DNA from: Rickettsia canadensis str. McKiel
GTDB taxonomy: Bacteria; Pseudomonadota; Alphaproteobacteria; Rickettsiales; Rickettsiaceae
Direction: 5' to 3'
Assembly (NCBI RefSeq): GCF_000014345.1
Contig: NC_009879.1
Location: forward strand, 635,501-699,500
DNA length: 64,000 nucleotides
The notes beneath the pieces are model-generated. The model saw only the letters and a list, made by a program, of their open reading frames with translations, was not told where the DNA came from and made no database searches. The translations under genes and the position numbers were made by a program. The first letter of the stretch is position 1. Every line of letters begins with the position of its first letter. Shown piece by piece: positions 31,294 through 40,489 of the stretch.

Positions 31294-31380
31294 ATGTCAC
31301 CCTGTGGCCCCTCCACGGGATCTAGTTAAAATCCTAAAACAAGTTGCTGATATGGATCACGTGGAAGGGCCACGGATGAA
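31294..31380. repeat. Palindromic repeat family A
   Basis: TGTCACCCTGTGGCCCCTCC arm with ACGGGATCTAG, AT centre, then GGATCACGTGGAAGGGCCAC and GGATGAA. It sits between dapA and ilvE. Confidence 0.75.
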
Positions 31381-31399
31381 AGCTTTTTGAACAGTATCT

Positions 31400-32272
31400 C
31401 TACTCCCTAACAATATAATCATATTCTTTTTTTAGGGTATTTGCAATTTGATGATCATTGAAAATAATCTTTTTTTTGCCCAGGTCTATAGAATTAATAT
31501 TTTGTACCTCGATTGCGGTCCCTGTAACAAAACATCCAGTAAAACTCTCTACTTGCTCTAATTTCAAACGCTCTTCTTTTACTTCTAGACCGAAATCTTT
31601 TGCAATTTCAATAATAGTTTGTCTTGTTATGCCGTTTAAAAATCTATCAGCAATTGGAGTATATAATGTTTGATCTTTAACAAAGAAAATATTTGTTGTA
31701 GTACATTCAGCAATATACCCCTCATAATCAAGTAATAATGCATCATCATAGCCAAGAGCTTTAGCCTCTTTTTTACTAGTTATTGCCATATTATATTGAG
31801 CAGAGGATTTAGATTGTAATGGCGTGCTATCAGGCATTGCTTTACGCCAACGGCTTATATGTAAATTGATACCTTTCTCAAAAGCCCTTGGCATAGATGG
31901 AATACCAGCAATCAAAAGATTAGTGGATAAATCAGAATTAGTAATATTTAGCGATTCGTCTCCGCACCAAATAAGTGGTCTTATATATGCATCCTTAATA
32001 TTATTTTGTTTTATTACAAGTTCATGAGCTTTCATTATTTCATCCACACTATAAGGTACTTTCAAACCTAATGCTTCTGCTGATTTTATTAACCTTTCCG
32101 TATGTTCTTTTAGTTTAAAAACTTTACCGTTATAAGCTCTCTCACCCTCAAATACCGATCCTGAATAATGCAGGCTATGAGTTAAAACATGGATCCTTGC
32201 AAATTGATAAGGAACTAAATCACCGTTAATCCAAAAATGCCAAAAAATTTGCTCTAGTTTTATCATTGTCAT
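31400..32272 (-). CDS. ilvE: Branched-chain amino acid aminotransferase
   Basis: 290-residue class IV PLP aminotransferase that interconverts branched-chain amino acids and 2-oxo acids. It starts near [18 protein letters not shown], has [16 protein letters not shown], the PLP lysine in [11 protein letters not shown], and the C-terminal [19 protein letters not shown] and [11 protein letters not shown] phosphate-binding stretch. D-amino acid transaminase is a less likely alternative given the VFEGERAY motif. It is flanked by palindromic repeats on both sides and is probably a single-gene unit. Confidence 0.93.
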   Translation of the reverse strand: MTMIKLEQIFWHFWINGDLVPYQFARIHVLTHSLHYSGSVFEGERAYNGKVFKLKEHTERLIKSAEALGLKVPYSVDEIMKAHELVIKQNNIKDAYIRPLIWCGDESLNITNSDLSTNLLIAGIPSMPRAFEKGINLHISRWRKAMPDSTPLQSKSSAQYNMAITSKKEAKALGYDDALLLDYEGYIAECTTTNIFFVKDQTLYTPIADRFLNGITRQTIIEIAKDFGLEVKEERLKLEQVESFTGCFVTGTAIEVQNINSIDLGKKKIIFNDHQIANTLKKEYDYIVRE

Positions 32273-32330
32273 TAACCTATTTTTATATTAAAGTAGAAGT
32301 AATTTAGTTTCATTTTTTATATCATCCATA

Positions 32331-32440
32331 TTCTTTTATCCCACAGACTTGATCACGGGATCCAGTTTAAAATACTAAAATTTATTAGTATTTTAAGTTG
32401 TTTTTTGGACCCTGTGGTCAAGCCACGGGGGTAACACAAC
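32331..32440. repeat. Palindromic repeat family A with nested palindrome
   Basis: TTTATCCCACAGACTTGATC with ACGGGATCCAG, a nested inverted repeat TAAAATACTAAAATTTATTA into GTATTTTAAG, and GGACCCTGTGGTCAAGCCAC with GGGGGTAACA. The same nested ACTATTAGTATTTTAAG centre is in the copies at about 36100 and 51930. Confidence 0.8.
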
Positions 32441-32527
32441 GGATTTTTACCTATCCACATAACGATATCTTGGGGAAATGACATAAAATGAGCAACAAAG
32501 TCAATGTTTCAAATTAAATGAGTATAC

Positions 32528-33208
32528 ATGCATACATACAAAGCACACATTTTAATTGTTGATGATGATAGCAGAATATTAGCACTTTTAAAGCAATTTC
32601 TAAATAAAAACGAGTTTTTGGTATCAACAGCAAACTCAGTCATAGAAGCTAAAAATCTATTAAAAACTTCTAGTTATGATTTAATTATTTTAGATATTAT
32701 GTTACCTGAAATAACTGGGCTTGATTTTGCTACTACTATAAGGGATGCAGGCAATAATATTCCTATAGTTATGCTTACTGCATTATCAGAAGCTGATGAC
32801 CGTGTTAAAGGACTTGAAGCCGGTGCCTCTGATTATATAACTAAACCTTTTGAACCAAGAGAATTATTATTACGGATAAATAATTTAATTAATAATTATA
32901 ATAACTTTAAAAAAGAAACGAATATAATTAAATTCGGCAATAATTTCTATAATTTTGATACAAAAGAATTTACCAAGAATAATCAAATTGTATCTCTTAG
33001 CTCTACCGAACAAAAATTACTTGAGATATTAATAAAAAATTCCAGTAAATCCATTAGTCGTTTTGAACTTTCAAAAATTATGGGCGGACTTAGTATGCGT
33101 TCTATAGATGTACAAATTACTAGAATAAGAAGTAAAATAGAAGATAATCCAAAAGAACCAAAATATTTAAAAACTGTGCGTAATGAGGGTTATGCACTTT
33201 ATATCTAA
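32528..33208 (+). CDS. OmpR-family response regulator
   Basis: 226-residue transcription regulator. The receiver domain has acidic pocket VDDD at residues 11-14, phosphoacceptor Asp56 in ILDIMLPEITG, and the conserved Thr/Lys in VMLTALSEADD and YITKPFEPRELL. The C-terminal winged-helix DNA-binding domain ends with RSIDVQITRIRSKIEDNPKE and YLKTVRNEGYALY. It overlaps the histidine kinase by 26 bases, so the two form an OmpR/EnvZ-type pair. Targets cannot be read. Confidence 0.93.
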   Translation: MHTYKAHILIVDDDSRILALLKQFLNKNEFLVSTANSVIEAKNLLKTSSYDLIILDIMLPEITGLDFATTIRDAGNNIPIVMLTALSEADDRVKGLEAGASDYITKPFEPRELLLRINNLINNYNNFKKETNIIKFGNNFYNFDTKEFTKNNQIVSLSSTEQKLLEILIKNSSKSISRFELSKIMGGLSMRSIDVQITRIRSKIEDNPKEPKYLKTVRNEGYALYI

Positions 33209-34646
33209 ATTATTACCAAGAACACTGTTTATACGGTTCATGTGCATTATAATCATTCCGATTTTAATAGGACAAATAGTTGCTATATTCTTGTTTTACG
33301 ATCGTCATTGGTATAATGTTTCATATTATACTAGTACTATTATTATCAATGAAATAGAATCGCTGATTAAAGAACATAAAAATAATACAAGAGAGATAAC
33401 GCATTTATCGGAACATTATCTTAATTTATCTTATCAGTTTCAGCTTAGTAAAAAGTTACCTATAAAACAGCCTAAATTAAGTGAGCCTTTAACTATATTT
33501 AAAAATATTTTAGCTACAAAAATCCATGAAAAAAATATAGTTAAACTAAATAAAGAAAATAAAATTGAAGTATTTTTAGAATTAAAAGATGGAATATTAT
33601 ATATTACTTTTCCTGCAAAATTATTACTTAATCCTACGGTATATATTTTTGTTTTATGGATTATATCTTTAACTGTTATATTACTTTCCATTTCTATTAT
33701 TTTCTCTAAAAATCAGATTAAATCAATACTTGCTCTTGCAGATAGCATGGATAAATTTGGTCAAGGTGTTTTAAAAGGTAAAAATTTTAAACCATCAGGA
33801 GCCTTAGAAATAAGAAAAGCAGGACTTGCCTTTTTAAAAATGAAAGCTCGTATTGAAAAACAAATTACTAAAAGAACCACTATGCTTGCTATGATCTCAC
33901 ATGACCTTAGAACTCCTTTAACAAGAATGAAACTACAACTTGAATTAATGGAAGAAAATGAAGAAATCAAAGGGTTAAAACAAGATATATTAACTATGCA
34001 GCAAATGATAAATTCTTATCTAGATTTTGCTAAGGGTGAAAGTACGGAAAAATTTGAAGAAATTTTATTATTACCTTGGATGGAACATTTTTTAAACAAA
34101 TGGTCGCATGTATATTCTGGTAAAATGAGCAATGGTTATACGAAAATCAACTTGGAAAAGAGCAAGGAGTCTGTAAACCAAGGAGCGGAGCGTATATTAA
34201 TATGTGAGCATCCAAGGACTTACAACGACGACGTATCCAATTTTTCAAGTTCATCGAATATAAATATTGAATTTATCAAATCTACTAATTTCAATAAATT
34301 AGAAGTACGAATTAAGCCAAATTCTTTTGCAAGAGCACTGTCTAATTTAATCGGTAACGCTATAAAATACAGCACTAAAATTAAGATATCTTTAAAAGAT
34401 AATTCATCTACCGTAGCTATAATTATTGAGGATAACGGTCCTGGTATAGATGATGCGGAAAAACATTTTGTATTTAAACCATTTTATAGATCGGATAAAG
34501 CAAGACAGATTGATAATGCAAGTAACGTAGGACTTGGACTTGCTATTACTAAAGAAATAATAAATGATCATAAAGGTTCTATTTACTTAGAAGATAGCAA
34601 GGATTTAGGCGGGTTATCGGTTAGTATTGAAATACCTAAAATATAA
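33183..34646 (+). CDS. EnvZ-like sensor histidine kinase with in-frame repeat
   Basis: 487-residue inner-membrane kinase. TM1 is at about residues 15-35 and TM2 at 155-178, with a small periplasmic domain between, then a HAMP linker. HisKA has MISHDLRTPLTR with the phosphoacceptor His240. The ATPase has NLIGNAIKYS (N box), IEDNGPGI, FKPFYR and GLGLAI. Residues about 319-359, between HisKA and the ATPase, are encoded by a palindromic repeat (34138-34258) and have no counterpart in related kinases. ATG 33192 is a second possible start. It partners the response regulator upstream. Confidence 0.93.
   Translation: MRVMHFISKLLPRTLFIRFMCIIIIPILIGQIVAIFLFYDRHWYNVSYYTSTIIINEIESLIKEHKNNTREITHLSEHYLNLSYQFQLSKKLPIKQPKLSEPLTIFKNILATKIHEKNIVKLNKENKIEVFLELKDGILYITFPAKLLLNPTVYIFVLWIISLTVILLSISIIFSKNQIKSILALADSMDKFGQGVLKGKNFKPSGALEIRKAGLAFLKMKARIEKQITKRTTMLAMISHDLRTPLTRMKLQLELMEENEEIKGLKQDILTMQQMINSYLDFAKGESTEKFEEILLLPWMEHFLNKWSHVYSGKMSNGYTKINLEKSKESVNQGAERILICEHPRTYNDDVSNFSSSSNINIEFIKSTNFNKLEVRIKPNSFARALSNLIGNAIKYSTKIKISLKDNSSTVAIIIEDNGPGIDDAEKHFVFKPFYRSDKARQIDNASNVGLGLAITKEIINDHKGSIYLEDSKDLGGLSVSIEIPKI
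34138..34258. repeat. Palindromic element family C inside the kinase gene
   Basis: The ends form an inverted repeat: AAATCAACTTGGAAAAGAGC on the left, CCAATTTTTCAAGTTCATC on the right. The middle GGAGCGGAGCGTATATTAAT matches the copies at 56960 and 58100. The length keeps the reading frame. Confidence 0.8.
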
Positions 34647-34668
34647 TTTATAGTTTTAATTTTTAATA

Positions 34669-35349
34669 ATGACTAATATAAAACATTTAGCAATAGTAAT
34701 GGATGGTAATGCACGTTGGGCAGACCAAAATAATTTACCGAAATCTACAGGACATAGAACCGGTGCTGATAAAATTCGTGAATTACTACCAGAGTTTATT
34801 AACTTTGGGATACCTTATATAACTTTATATACTTTCTCTTCTGAAAATTGGCAACGCTCAAGCACAGAAGTAGATTTCTTAATAAAACTATTCAGTATTT
34901 ATTTAAAAACCGAATTAAACAATTTACATAAAAACGGCATCAAAATAAAAGTAATAGGTAGGCTTAATTTACTTAATAGCTCATTGCAAAAACAAATAAA
35001 TAATGCTATAGAATTAACAAAAAATAATAATAAAATAACGCTTTGTATAGCTTTTAGTTATGGAAGTCGCCAAGAAATAGTTGATGCCTGCACAAAAATT
35101 ATTGCAAGCGGTAAAAAAGAAGTAACCGAGAACGATTTACAAGATGCTCTCTATGATCCTGAAATGCCGGATGTAGATTTATTAATAAGATCGGGTGGGG
35201 TTTATCGCATCAGTAATTTTTTACTTTGGCAAGCAGCTTATGCTGAATTATATTTCTCATCCAAATATTGGCCTGATTTTCATAAAGATGATATACAAGA
35301 CGCTATAAATGATTACTCAAAAAGGAAAAGAACATTTGGCAAAAGATAA
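34669..35349 (+). CDS. uppS: Undecaprenyl diphosphate synthase
   Basis: 226-residue cis-prenyltransferase that makes the C55 lipid carrier for peptidoglycan. The catalytic Asp12 is in IVMDGNARWA, followed by GHRTGADKI, TLYTFSSENW, and the C-terminal AYAELYFSSKYWPDF. The IPP-binding loop, usually RTGGE-x-RISN, reads RSGGVYRISN here, with Val178 in the glutamate position. The metal-binding glutamate of AYAELYF is kept. It is somewhat short for the family. The next gene, cdsA, overlaps it. Confidence 0.94.
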   Translation: MTNIKHLAIVMDGNARWADQNNLPKSTGHRTGADKIRELLPEFINFGIPYITLYTFSSENWQRSSTEVDFLIKLFSIYLKTELNNLHKNGIKIKVIGRLNLLNSSLQKQINNAIELTKNNNKITLCIAFSYGSRQEIVDACTKIIASGKKEVTENDLQDALYDPEMPDVDLLIRSGGVYRISNFLLWQAAYAELYFSSKYWPDFHKDDIQDAINDYSKRKRTFGKR

Positions 35350-35998
35350 ACAAAACATATATTTAAGAATTTTGTCCGGTATAATTTTAGTTCCGTTATT
35401 TGTCATAGCTATATTATGGTTTAAACCTTTATTCTATGGCCTCATGATATTAGTGGGTATGGGAATGTTAAGTGAATGGTATAATATGACCTGCTCTTCT
35501 ACTACGTATTTATTACTTGGGCTAATTATTATTCCTATCCCTATAAGTCTATTAATATTATTACGTACGGAAGATACGAATAGCTGGCTTATTATGCTTT
35601 ATTTTTGCATTATTTGGTCCGTAGATACTTTTGCAATGATTGGCGGCCAAACTTTTAAAGGAGCAATACTTACTACAAAAATTAGTCCTAAAAAAACTTG
35701 GAGTGGTCTGATTACAGGAATATTATCAGCGGGTATAGTTGCGGTATTAGTTAGTTTTATATCAGGATTTCATATTGAAAATTACTATTTTTCAAATAAA
35801 GTTTATTTGTTTATAATGAGTTGTATATTAGCATTAATAGCTCAATTAAGTGATTTATTTATTTCATATTTTAAGCGAAAATTTAACATTAAAGATAGTG
35901 GTCACATAATACCTGGTCATGGAGGAATACTAGACAGATTTGATAGTATTATTTTAACTGTACCTGTATTATTTTGTATAAGTAATATTATAGAATAA
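35309..35998 (+). CDS. cdsA: Phosphatidate cytidylyltransferase
   Basis: 229-residue integral membrane enzyme that forms CDP-diacylglycerol, precursor of phospholipids. It has about six to seven hydrophobic segments, the K-T-W-S-G (PKKTWSGL) region, and the family signature near the C-terminus with PGHGGILDRFDSI. ATG 35309 lies 41 bases inside uppS; a TTG at 35336 is the alternative start and also overlaps the uppS end. The uppS-cdsA order is common in bacteria. Confidence 0.93.
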   Translation: MITQKGKEHLAKDKQNIYLRILSGIILVPLFVIAILWFKPLFYGLMILVGMGMLSEWYNMTCSSTTYLLLGLIIIPIPISLLILLRTEDTNSWLIMLYFCIIWSVDTFAMIGGQTFKGAILTTKISPKKTWSGLITGILSAGIVAVLVSFISGFHIENYYFSNKVYLFIMSCILALIAQLSDLFISYFKRKFNIKDSGHIIPGHGGILDRFDSIILTVPVLFCISNIIE

Positions 35999-36019
35999 TA
36001 CTCTACATTATGAACTTTT

Positions 36020-36168
36020 TATGTCATTCCTGCAAAGTCATTGTTGCGTGGATTGAAAAACGCATTCGGTATCATACCATGGCTTGATCACGGTATCCAA
36101 AAAACATAAAAATACTAATAATTTTAGTATTTTAAACTGGATCTCGCTATAAGCGCCACGGGATGACA
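36020..36168. repeat. Palindromic repeat family A with tail, reverse orientation
   Basis: The tail comes first as CATTGTTGCGTGGATTGAAA, then TCATACCATGGCTTGATCAC with GGTATCCA, a nested ATACTAATAATTTTAGTAT centre, and AGCGCCACGGGATGACA. Confidence 0.8.
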
Positions 36169-36187
36169 ATACAAATTTACTGATACT

Positions 36188-36523
36188 ATGATGCTTATGA
36201 ATTTAATACATTTAAATAACAATTCTAAAAAAATAATTTTAAACATCTTTTTAGCTTTACTGCTTGGATATTTTGTTTTTCATTGCATATATGGCAACAA
36301 AGGGATTATTGCATATTTAAAAGTAAATAGACAACTTGAAAAAGCTTATGATGAATTAAAAGGCTTGCGAGCAGAAAGAGTAGAACTTGAACATAACGTC
36401 AAATTACTCCGCACGGAATCATTAAATAAGGATATGTTAGAAGAACAAGCAAAGAAAGTTTTAGGAGTAGCTGCTCCAAATGAGCAAGTATTTACAACAA
36501 AAGACATTCCTAACCAAAGGTAG
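36188..36523 (+). CDS. FtsB/DivIC-like septum formation protein
   Basis: 111-residue single-span protein. One membrane segment at about residues 17-35 (IILNIFLALLLGYFVFHCIY) is followed by a leucine-rich coiled coil at about 45-80 (LEKAYDELKGLRAERVELEH) and a C-terminal KKVLGVAAPNEQVF motif typical of FtsB/DivIC proteins. These act in the divisome with FtsL and FtsQ. Several in-frame ATGs at 36188, 36191 and 36197 make the exact start uncertain. Confidence 0.82.
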   Translation: MMLMNLIHLNNNSKKIILNIFLALLLGYFVFHCIYGNKGIIAYLKVNRQLEKAYDELKGLRAERVELEHNVKLLRTESLNKDMLEEQAKKVLGVAAPNEQVFTTKDIPNQR

Positions 36524-36621
36524 ATATCGTTATTGCGAGCGGTTGAAGATCGCGTGGCAATTCAGTAAAAAAAATGAACCATGTAACAACACTATTGATT
36601 AAAAGGAATTGAACATAAATT

Positions 36622-37233
36622 ATGACCATTAAAATTTATCAAAACGACTTACCGAATAATTTTAGGCTTGGAGGTGATCTTGCTATAGACACCGAGACAA
36701 TGGGACTAAATCTACACAGAGACAAACTATGTTTGCTACAATTTAGTAACGGCAACGGCGAAGCCCATCTTGTGCATTTTGAAAATCAAAATTATACCGC
36801 TCCTAATTTAAAAGCCTTACTATCAGATAAAAGCAGATGTAAGATATTTCATTTTGCAAGGTTTGATCTAGCAGCCATAAAAAAATATTTAGAAATTGAA
36901 CTAGAAAATATCTTTTGTACTAAAATATCTTCAAAACTAGTAAGAACCTATACTGATAGCCACGGGCTTAAGGATTTATGCCGAGAATTGCTTAATATAA
37001 ATATTTCAAAACAACAACAATCTTCCTATTGGAGGGCTGATAATTTATCTTCAGAGCAAAAAGAATATGCAGCCAAAGATGTACTTTATTTGCATCAGTT
37101 AAAAGATATTTTACAAAAAATGCTACTTAAAGAAAATAGATTTGAACTTGCACAAGATATTTTCCGTTTTGTACCGACAAGAGCTAATCTAGATTTACTT
37201 GGCTGGAACGAGATCGATATTTTCATGCATTAG
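36622..37233 (+). CDS. rnd: RNase D-like 3'-5' exonuclease
   Basis: 203-residue DEDDy exonuclease domain without the C-terminal HRDC repeats of full-length RNase D. The catalytic motifs are AIDTETMGL (Exo I), HFARFDLAAI (Exo II) and YAAKDVLYLHQL (Exo III, with the tyrosine). The family trims structured RNA 3' ends such as tRNA precursors. It starts at ATG 36622, with AAAGGAATT about ten bases upstream as a plausible ribosome-binding site. Short single-domain forms are usual in alphaproteobacteria. Confidence 0.88.
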   Translation: MTIKIYQNDLPNNFRLGGDLAIDTETMGLNLHRDKLCLLQFSNGNGEAHLVHFENQNYTAPNLKALLSDKSRCKIFHFARFDLAAIKKYLEIELENIFCTKISSKLVRTYTDSHGLKDLCRELLNINISKQQQSSYWRADNLSSEQKEYAAKDVLYLHQLKDILQKMLLKENRFELAQDIFRFVPTRANLDLLGWNEIDIFMH

Positions 37234-37688
37234 ATATATATTATAAAATTAACTAATCTTAATTAAATGATATTAATTTATTAATACTATTTATTGACTT
37301 CATGTATAAAACATATACACTATTCTAGTAGCTAATTGGTTTTTTAAATTATTTAGTCTACAGTTAATTAATAACTAAATAGGGGATCTTTATTACTAAG
37401 AAGACAAAAACAAACTGCAAAAGCACTCTTAAATCTATATGATTCGAGGTGTTACAGCTTTTGAAACACTACAAAAGAAATAGTAAGATATTTTAAGGTT
37501 GATGTCAGTATTTTTGTGCATTTTGGTCGGTAGTAGACCTATATAGAGGATCCGGTACATTCATTACACTACAGCAAGAAAAACATATAACTTTATCTGG
37601 TGTTGACTCTGACGTCACTACTACTGCTGGGGTACTAGCATACTAAAAAATAATGTAACAAGTTATTATAAAACTCTTGAGATGTTAT
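37234..37688 (+). pseudogene. Gene remnant, possibly surface-protein related
   Basis: No intact gene. A plus-strand stretch ending at the TAA 37643-37645 translates as LYRGSGTFITLQQEKHITLS, then GVDSDVTTTAGVLAY; the Thr/Ser/Gly pattern is reminiscent of autotransporter passenger repeats, but the support is weak. The rest is AT-rich and I see nothing in it. Confidence 0.3.
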
Positions 37689-37689
37689 T

Positions 37690-37769
37690 GTCATACCGGC
37701 GACTTGATCACGGTATCCAGTCTTTTTTAATTTTTTTTCTAGATACCATGGTCAAGCTACGGTATGACA
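37690..37769. repeat. Palindromic repeat family A, well preserved
   Basis: TGTCATACCGGCGACTTGAT with CACGGTATCCAG, T-rich centre, TAGATACCATGGTCAAGCTA with CGGTATGACA. It lies just past the leuS 3' end and could form a strong hairpin in the transcript, possibly acting as a terminator. Confidence 0.85.
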
Positions 37770-37804
37770 TTCTGGCTATTTTTTGACTCATACACTTCTT
37801 CACA

Positions 37805-40309
37805 TCAAACAATAATATTCACAATTTTACGGGGAACAAAAATAATCTTCTTTGGTTCTGTCCCTTCTAAGAACTTTTGTACCTTTGGCAGATTGATGGT
37901 AATTTGCTTTATTTCATAATCACTTGCAGAATTATTAAATTCATAGGTATCGCGAAGCTTACCATTAACCTGCACTGCCATAACATATGTATCTAACTCT
38001 AGCATTGATTCATCAAATGCAGGAAAAGCTGTCTTATATAACCGCTCTTTATTACCAAGCTTCTGCCAAATTTCTTCAGTGATATGGGGTATGAACGGAT
38101 TAAGTAGCTGTACTAGAACATTAAAACCATATTTTACAGTCTTAACATCCATTACTTCTTTACTAAACTCAGAGGATATAGCATTAGAAAGCTCACGCAT
38201 ACGTGCTATTGCTCTGTTTAGGGCAAAATGTTTTATATCCTCGGCAACATACTTTATCGTCAGATGTACTAACCTATTAAGCTCTTTATTAATGCCAGTT
38301 ACATCATCTTTTAAAGAAGCTATCACCTTAAACATATGCTCAAGCTTATTAATAAAACGTGAACAGCCTTCAAGACCGCTCACCGACCATTCTAGATCTT
38401 TCTCAGGCGGACTATCTGACAGCACAAAAAGCCTAATAGCATCTGCTCCGTATTGCTTTTGCATAGTTTCAAGATCGATAAGGTTCTTTTTAGATTTACT
38501 CATCTTCTCTATACGTCCCTGCACGACAAGGTTACCACTTTTTTTATGAAAAAATTTATTATCCTTTTTTACTACTTCATCAGGATATAACCAATTATTA
38601 TGCTCATCTTTGTAAGTGGCGTGTAATACCATCCCTTGAGTAAATAGCCCTTTAAAAGGCTCACGAACGCTTACGTAATTCTGTTCATTCATTACCTTAG
38701 TAAAAAACCTTGCATATAATAAATGCATCACTGCATGTTCAATGCCGCCTATATATTTATCGACAGGTAGCCAATAATCACAAGCTTTTTTATCAGTCAT
38801 ATCTGTAGCATGACTATTACAATATCTAGTAAAATACCAAGATGATTCAAAAAATGTATCAAAAGTATCGGTTTCACGAATAGCCGGCTTATCACATTTT
38901 GGGCAATTAACATGTTTCCAAGTAGGATGGTGATCAAGTGGATTACCGTGACCATTAAATTTTACATTATCAGGTAAAGTAACTGGTAAATCTTTGTAAG
39001 GCACCGGAACTATGTCACAAACTTTACAGTAAATCATAGGAATAGGACAACCCCAAAAACGCTGTCTTGAAATTCCCCAATCTTTTAGGCGATAATTTAT
39101 ACTACGTTTACCTATTTGAAGTTTTTCAATTTCCTTAATGACTTTTTGTTTTGCTTCATTATTAGTTAAGCCATTTAGAAAATCTGAATTAATTAAAATT
39201 CCGTCTTCCGTATAAGCGATCTTGTGCACATCAATATCTGCTTCGATTACTTGTTTAATAGGTAGATTCATTTTAACAGCTAATTCATGATCACGCTCAT
39301 CATGAGCAGGACAGCCAAATATTGCACCCGTGCCATAATCCATTAACACAAAATTTGTAATAATAACTGGCAATATTATACTAGGATCAAAAGGATGAAT
39401 AACATAAAGACTAGTAAGTATACCATCTTTTTCAGCCTTTTCTAGTTCACTACTTCCTGTAATATGCAAACATTTAGTTATAAAATTCGATATTTCAGGT
39501 GTTTTGGAAATTAATTTCTCTATTATTGGATGATTAAAAGCGATTCCTATAAAGCTAGCACCGAAAATAGTTTCGGGCTTAGTTGAAAACACCTCTATAA
39601 TAGCATCCTCATTATCCTTAACTTTAAAATAAAAATTAGCACCTATAGACTTACCGATCCATTTTTCTTGCATAGACCGAACGGCTTCAGGCCACTCTTT
39701 TAAATTCTTAATTTCATTTAATAGCTCTTCAGCATAATCTGTGATTTTTAAGAACCATTGTTTTAAATAACGTTTTTCAATAATCGCACCTGAACGCCAA
39801 CCACGCCCGTCTACAACTTGTTCATTCGCAAGAACAGTATTATCCACCGGATCCCAATTAACAAGCGCTTCTTTTTGATAAGCAAGATTTCGTTCATAAA
39901 GCTCTAAAAAGAATTTCTGCTCATATTTATAATATTGTGGATCACAACTATTGATCACTCTAGACCAATCATAAGCAAAACCCATAGATTTTAGCTGCTG
40001 TTGCATATTATCAACATTAGAATAAGTCCATTCTTTCGGATGAACATTATTTTTTATTGCAGCATTTTCTGCAGGCAGTCCGAAAGCATCCCAGCCCATA
40101 GGATGAAGCACGTTAAAGCCTTGCATATTCATGAACCTTGCTATAACATCACCTATAGAATAATTGCGTACATGACCTACATGAATTTTACCGGAAGGAT
40201 AAGGCAACATTTCAAGCACGTAATATTTGGGCTTATTACACTCATTTGATACCTCAAAAGCTTTTTCGTCATCCCAAATTTGCTGCCATTTTTGTTCTAT
40301 TTGATTCAT
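37805..40309 (-). CDS. leuS: Leucyl-tRNA synthetase
   Basis: Class Ia aminoacyl-tRNA synthetase, 834 residues from ATG 40309. It has the HIGH-type PYPSGKIHVGHVRNYSIGDV, the CP1 editing domain in the middle with TGAIFGCPAHDERDH, the zinc-type CxxC pairs near CKVCDIV and CPKCDK, and KMSKSKKN before the C-terminal anticodon-binding domain. A longer frame to 40357 starts at a GTG inside a palindromic repeat and is unlikely to be used. It is transcribed alone. Confidence 0.97.
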   Translation of the reverse strand: MNQIEQKWQQIWDDEKAFEVSNECNKPKYYVLEMLPYPSGKIHVGHVRNYSIGDVIARFMNMQGFNVLHPMGWDAFGLPAENAAIKNNVHPKEWTYSNVDNMQQQLKSMGFAYDWSRVINSCDPQYYKYEQKFFLELYERNLAYQKEALVNWDPVDNTVLANEQVVDGRGWRSGAIIEKRYLKQWFLKITDYAEELLNEIKNLKEWPEAVRSMQEKWIGKSIGANFYFKVKDNEDAIIEVFSTKPETIFGASFIGIAFNHPIIEKLISKTPEISNFITKCLHITGSSELEKAEKDGILTSLYVIHPFDPSIILPVIITNFVLMDYGTGAIFGCPAHDERDHELAVKMNLPIKQVIEADIDVHKIAYTEDGILINSDFLNGLTNNEAKQKVIKEIEKLQIGKRSINYRLKDWGISRQRFWGCPIPMIYCKVCDIVPVPYKDLPVTLPDNVKFNGHGNPLDHHPTWKHVNCPKCDKPAIRETDTFDTFFESSWYFTRYCNSHATDMTDKKACDYWLPVDKYIGGIEHAVMHLLYARFFTKVMNEQNYVSVREPFKGLFTQGMVLHATYKDEHNNWLYPDEVVKKDNKFFHKKSGNLVVQGRIEKMSKSKKNLIDLETMQKQYGADAIRLFVLSDSPPEKDLEWSVSGLEGCSRFINKLEHMFKVIASLKDDVTGINKELNRLVHLTIKYVAEDIKHFALNRAIARMRELSNAISSEFSKEVMDVKTVKYGFNVLVQLLNPFIPHITEEIWQKLGNKERLYKTAFPAFDESMLELDTYVMAVQVNGKLRDTYEFNNSASDYEIKQITINLPKVQKFLEGTEPKKIIFVPRKIVNIIV

Positions 40310-40335
40310 ATTTTTTCGTTGTATCTCTTCATTAT

Positions 40336-40470
40336 TGTCACCCCACGACTTGATCACGGGTCCCAGTCTTTTCTTTTATTTTTTCTGGATACTGTGGTCA
40401 AAAGGCCACGGTATGACACTGAACACGTTTTTTACTCCACACAACAATGCCTACACGGGGATGACATCGA
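40336..40470. repeat. Palindromic repeat family A with tail
   Basis: TGTCACCCCACGACTTGATC with ACGGGTCCCAG, T-rich centre, CTGGATACTGTGGTCAAAAG with GCCACGGTATGACA, then the tail CTGAACACGTTTTTTACTCC with ACACAACAATGCC. It separates leuS from the DUF3576-type gene. Confidence 0.85.
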
Positions 40471-40489
40471 TTCATGCGAGGATAACATA

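Noticed and set aside
37690..37769. CRISPR-like repeat
   Set aside because: Copies are dispersed, not in a regular array with spacers.
38079..38549. 156-codon plus-strand frame inside leuS
   Set aside because: Antisense shadow of leuS with no family features.
40310..40357. Longer start of leuS
   Set aside because: It begins at GTG inside a palindromic repeat; ATG 40309 gives the family N-terminus.
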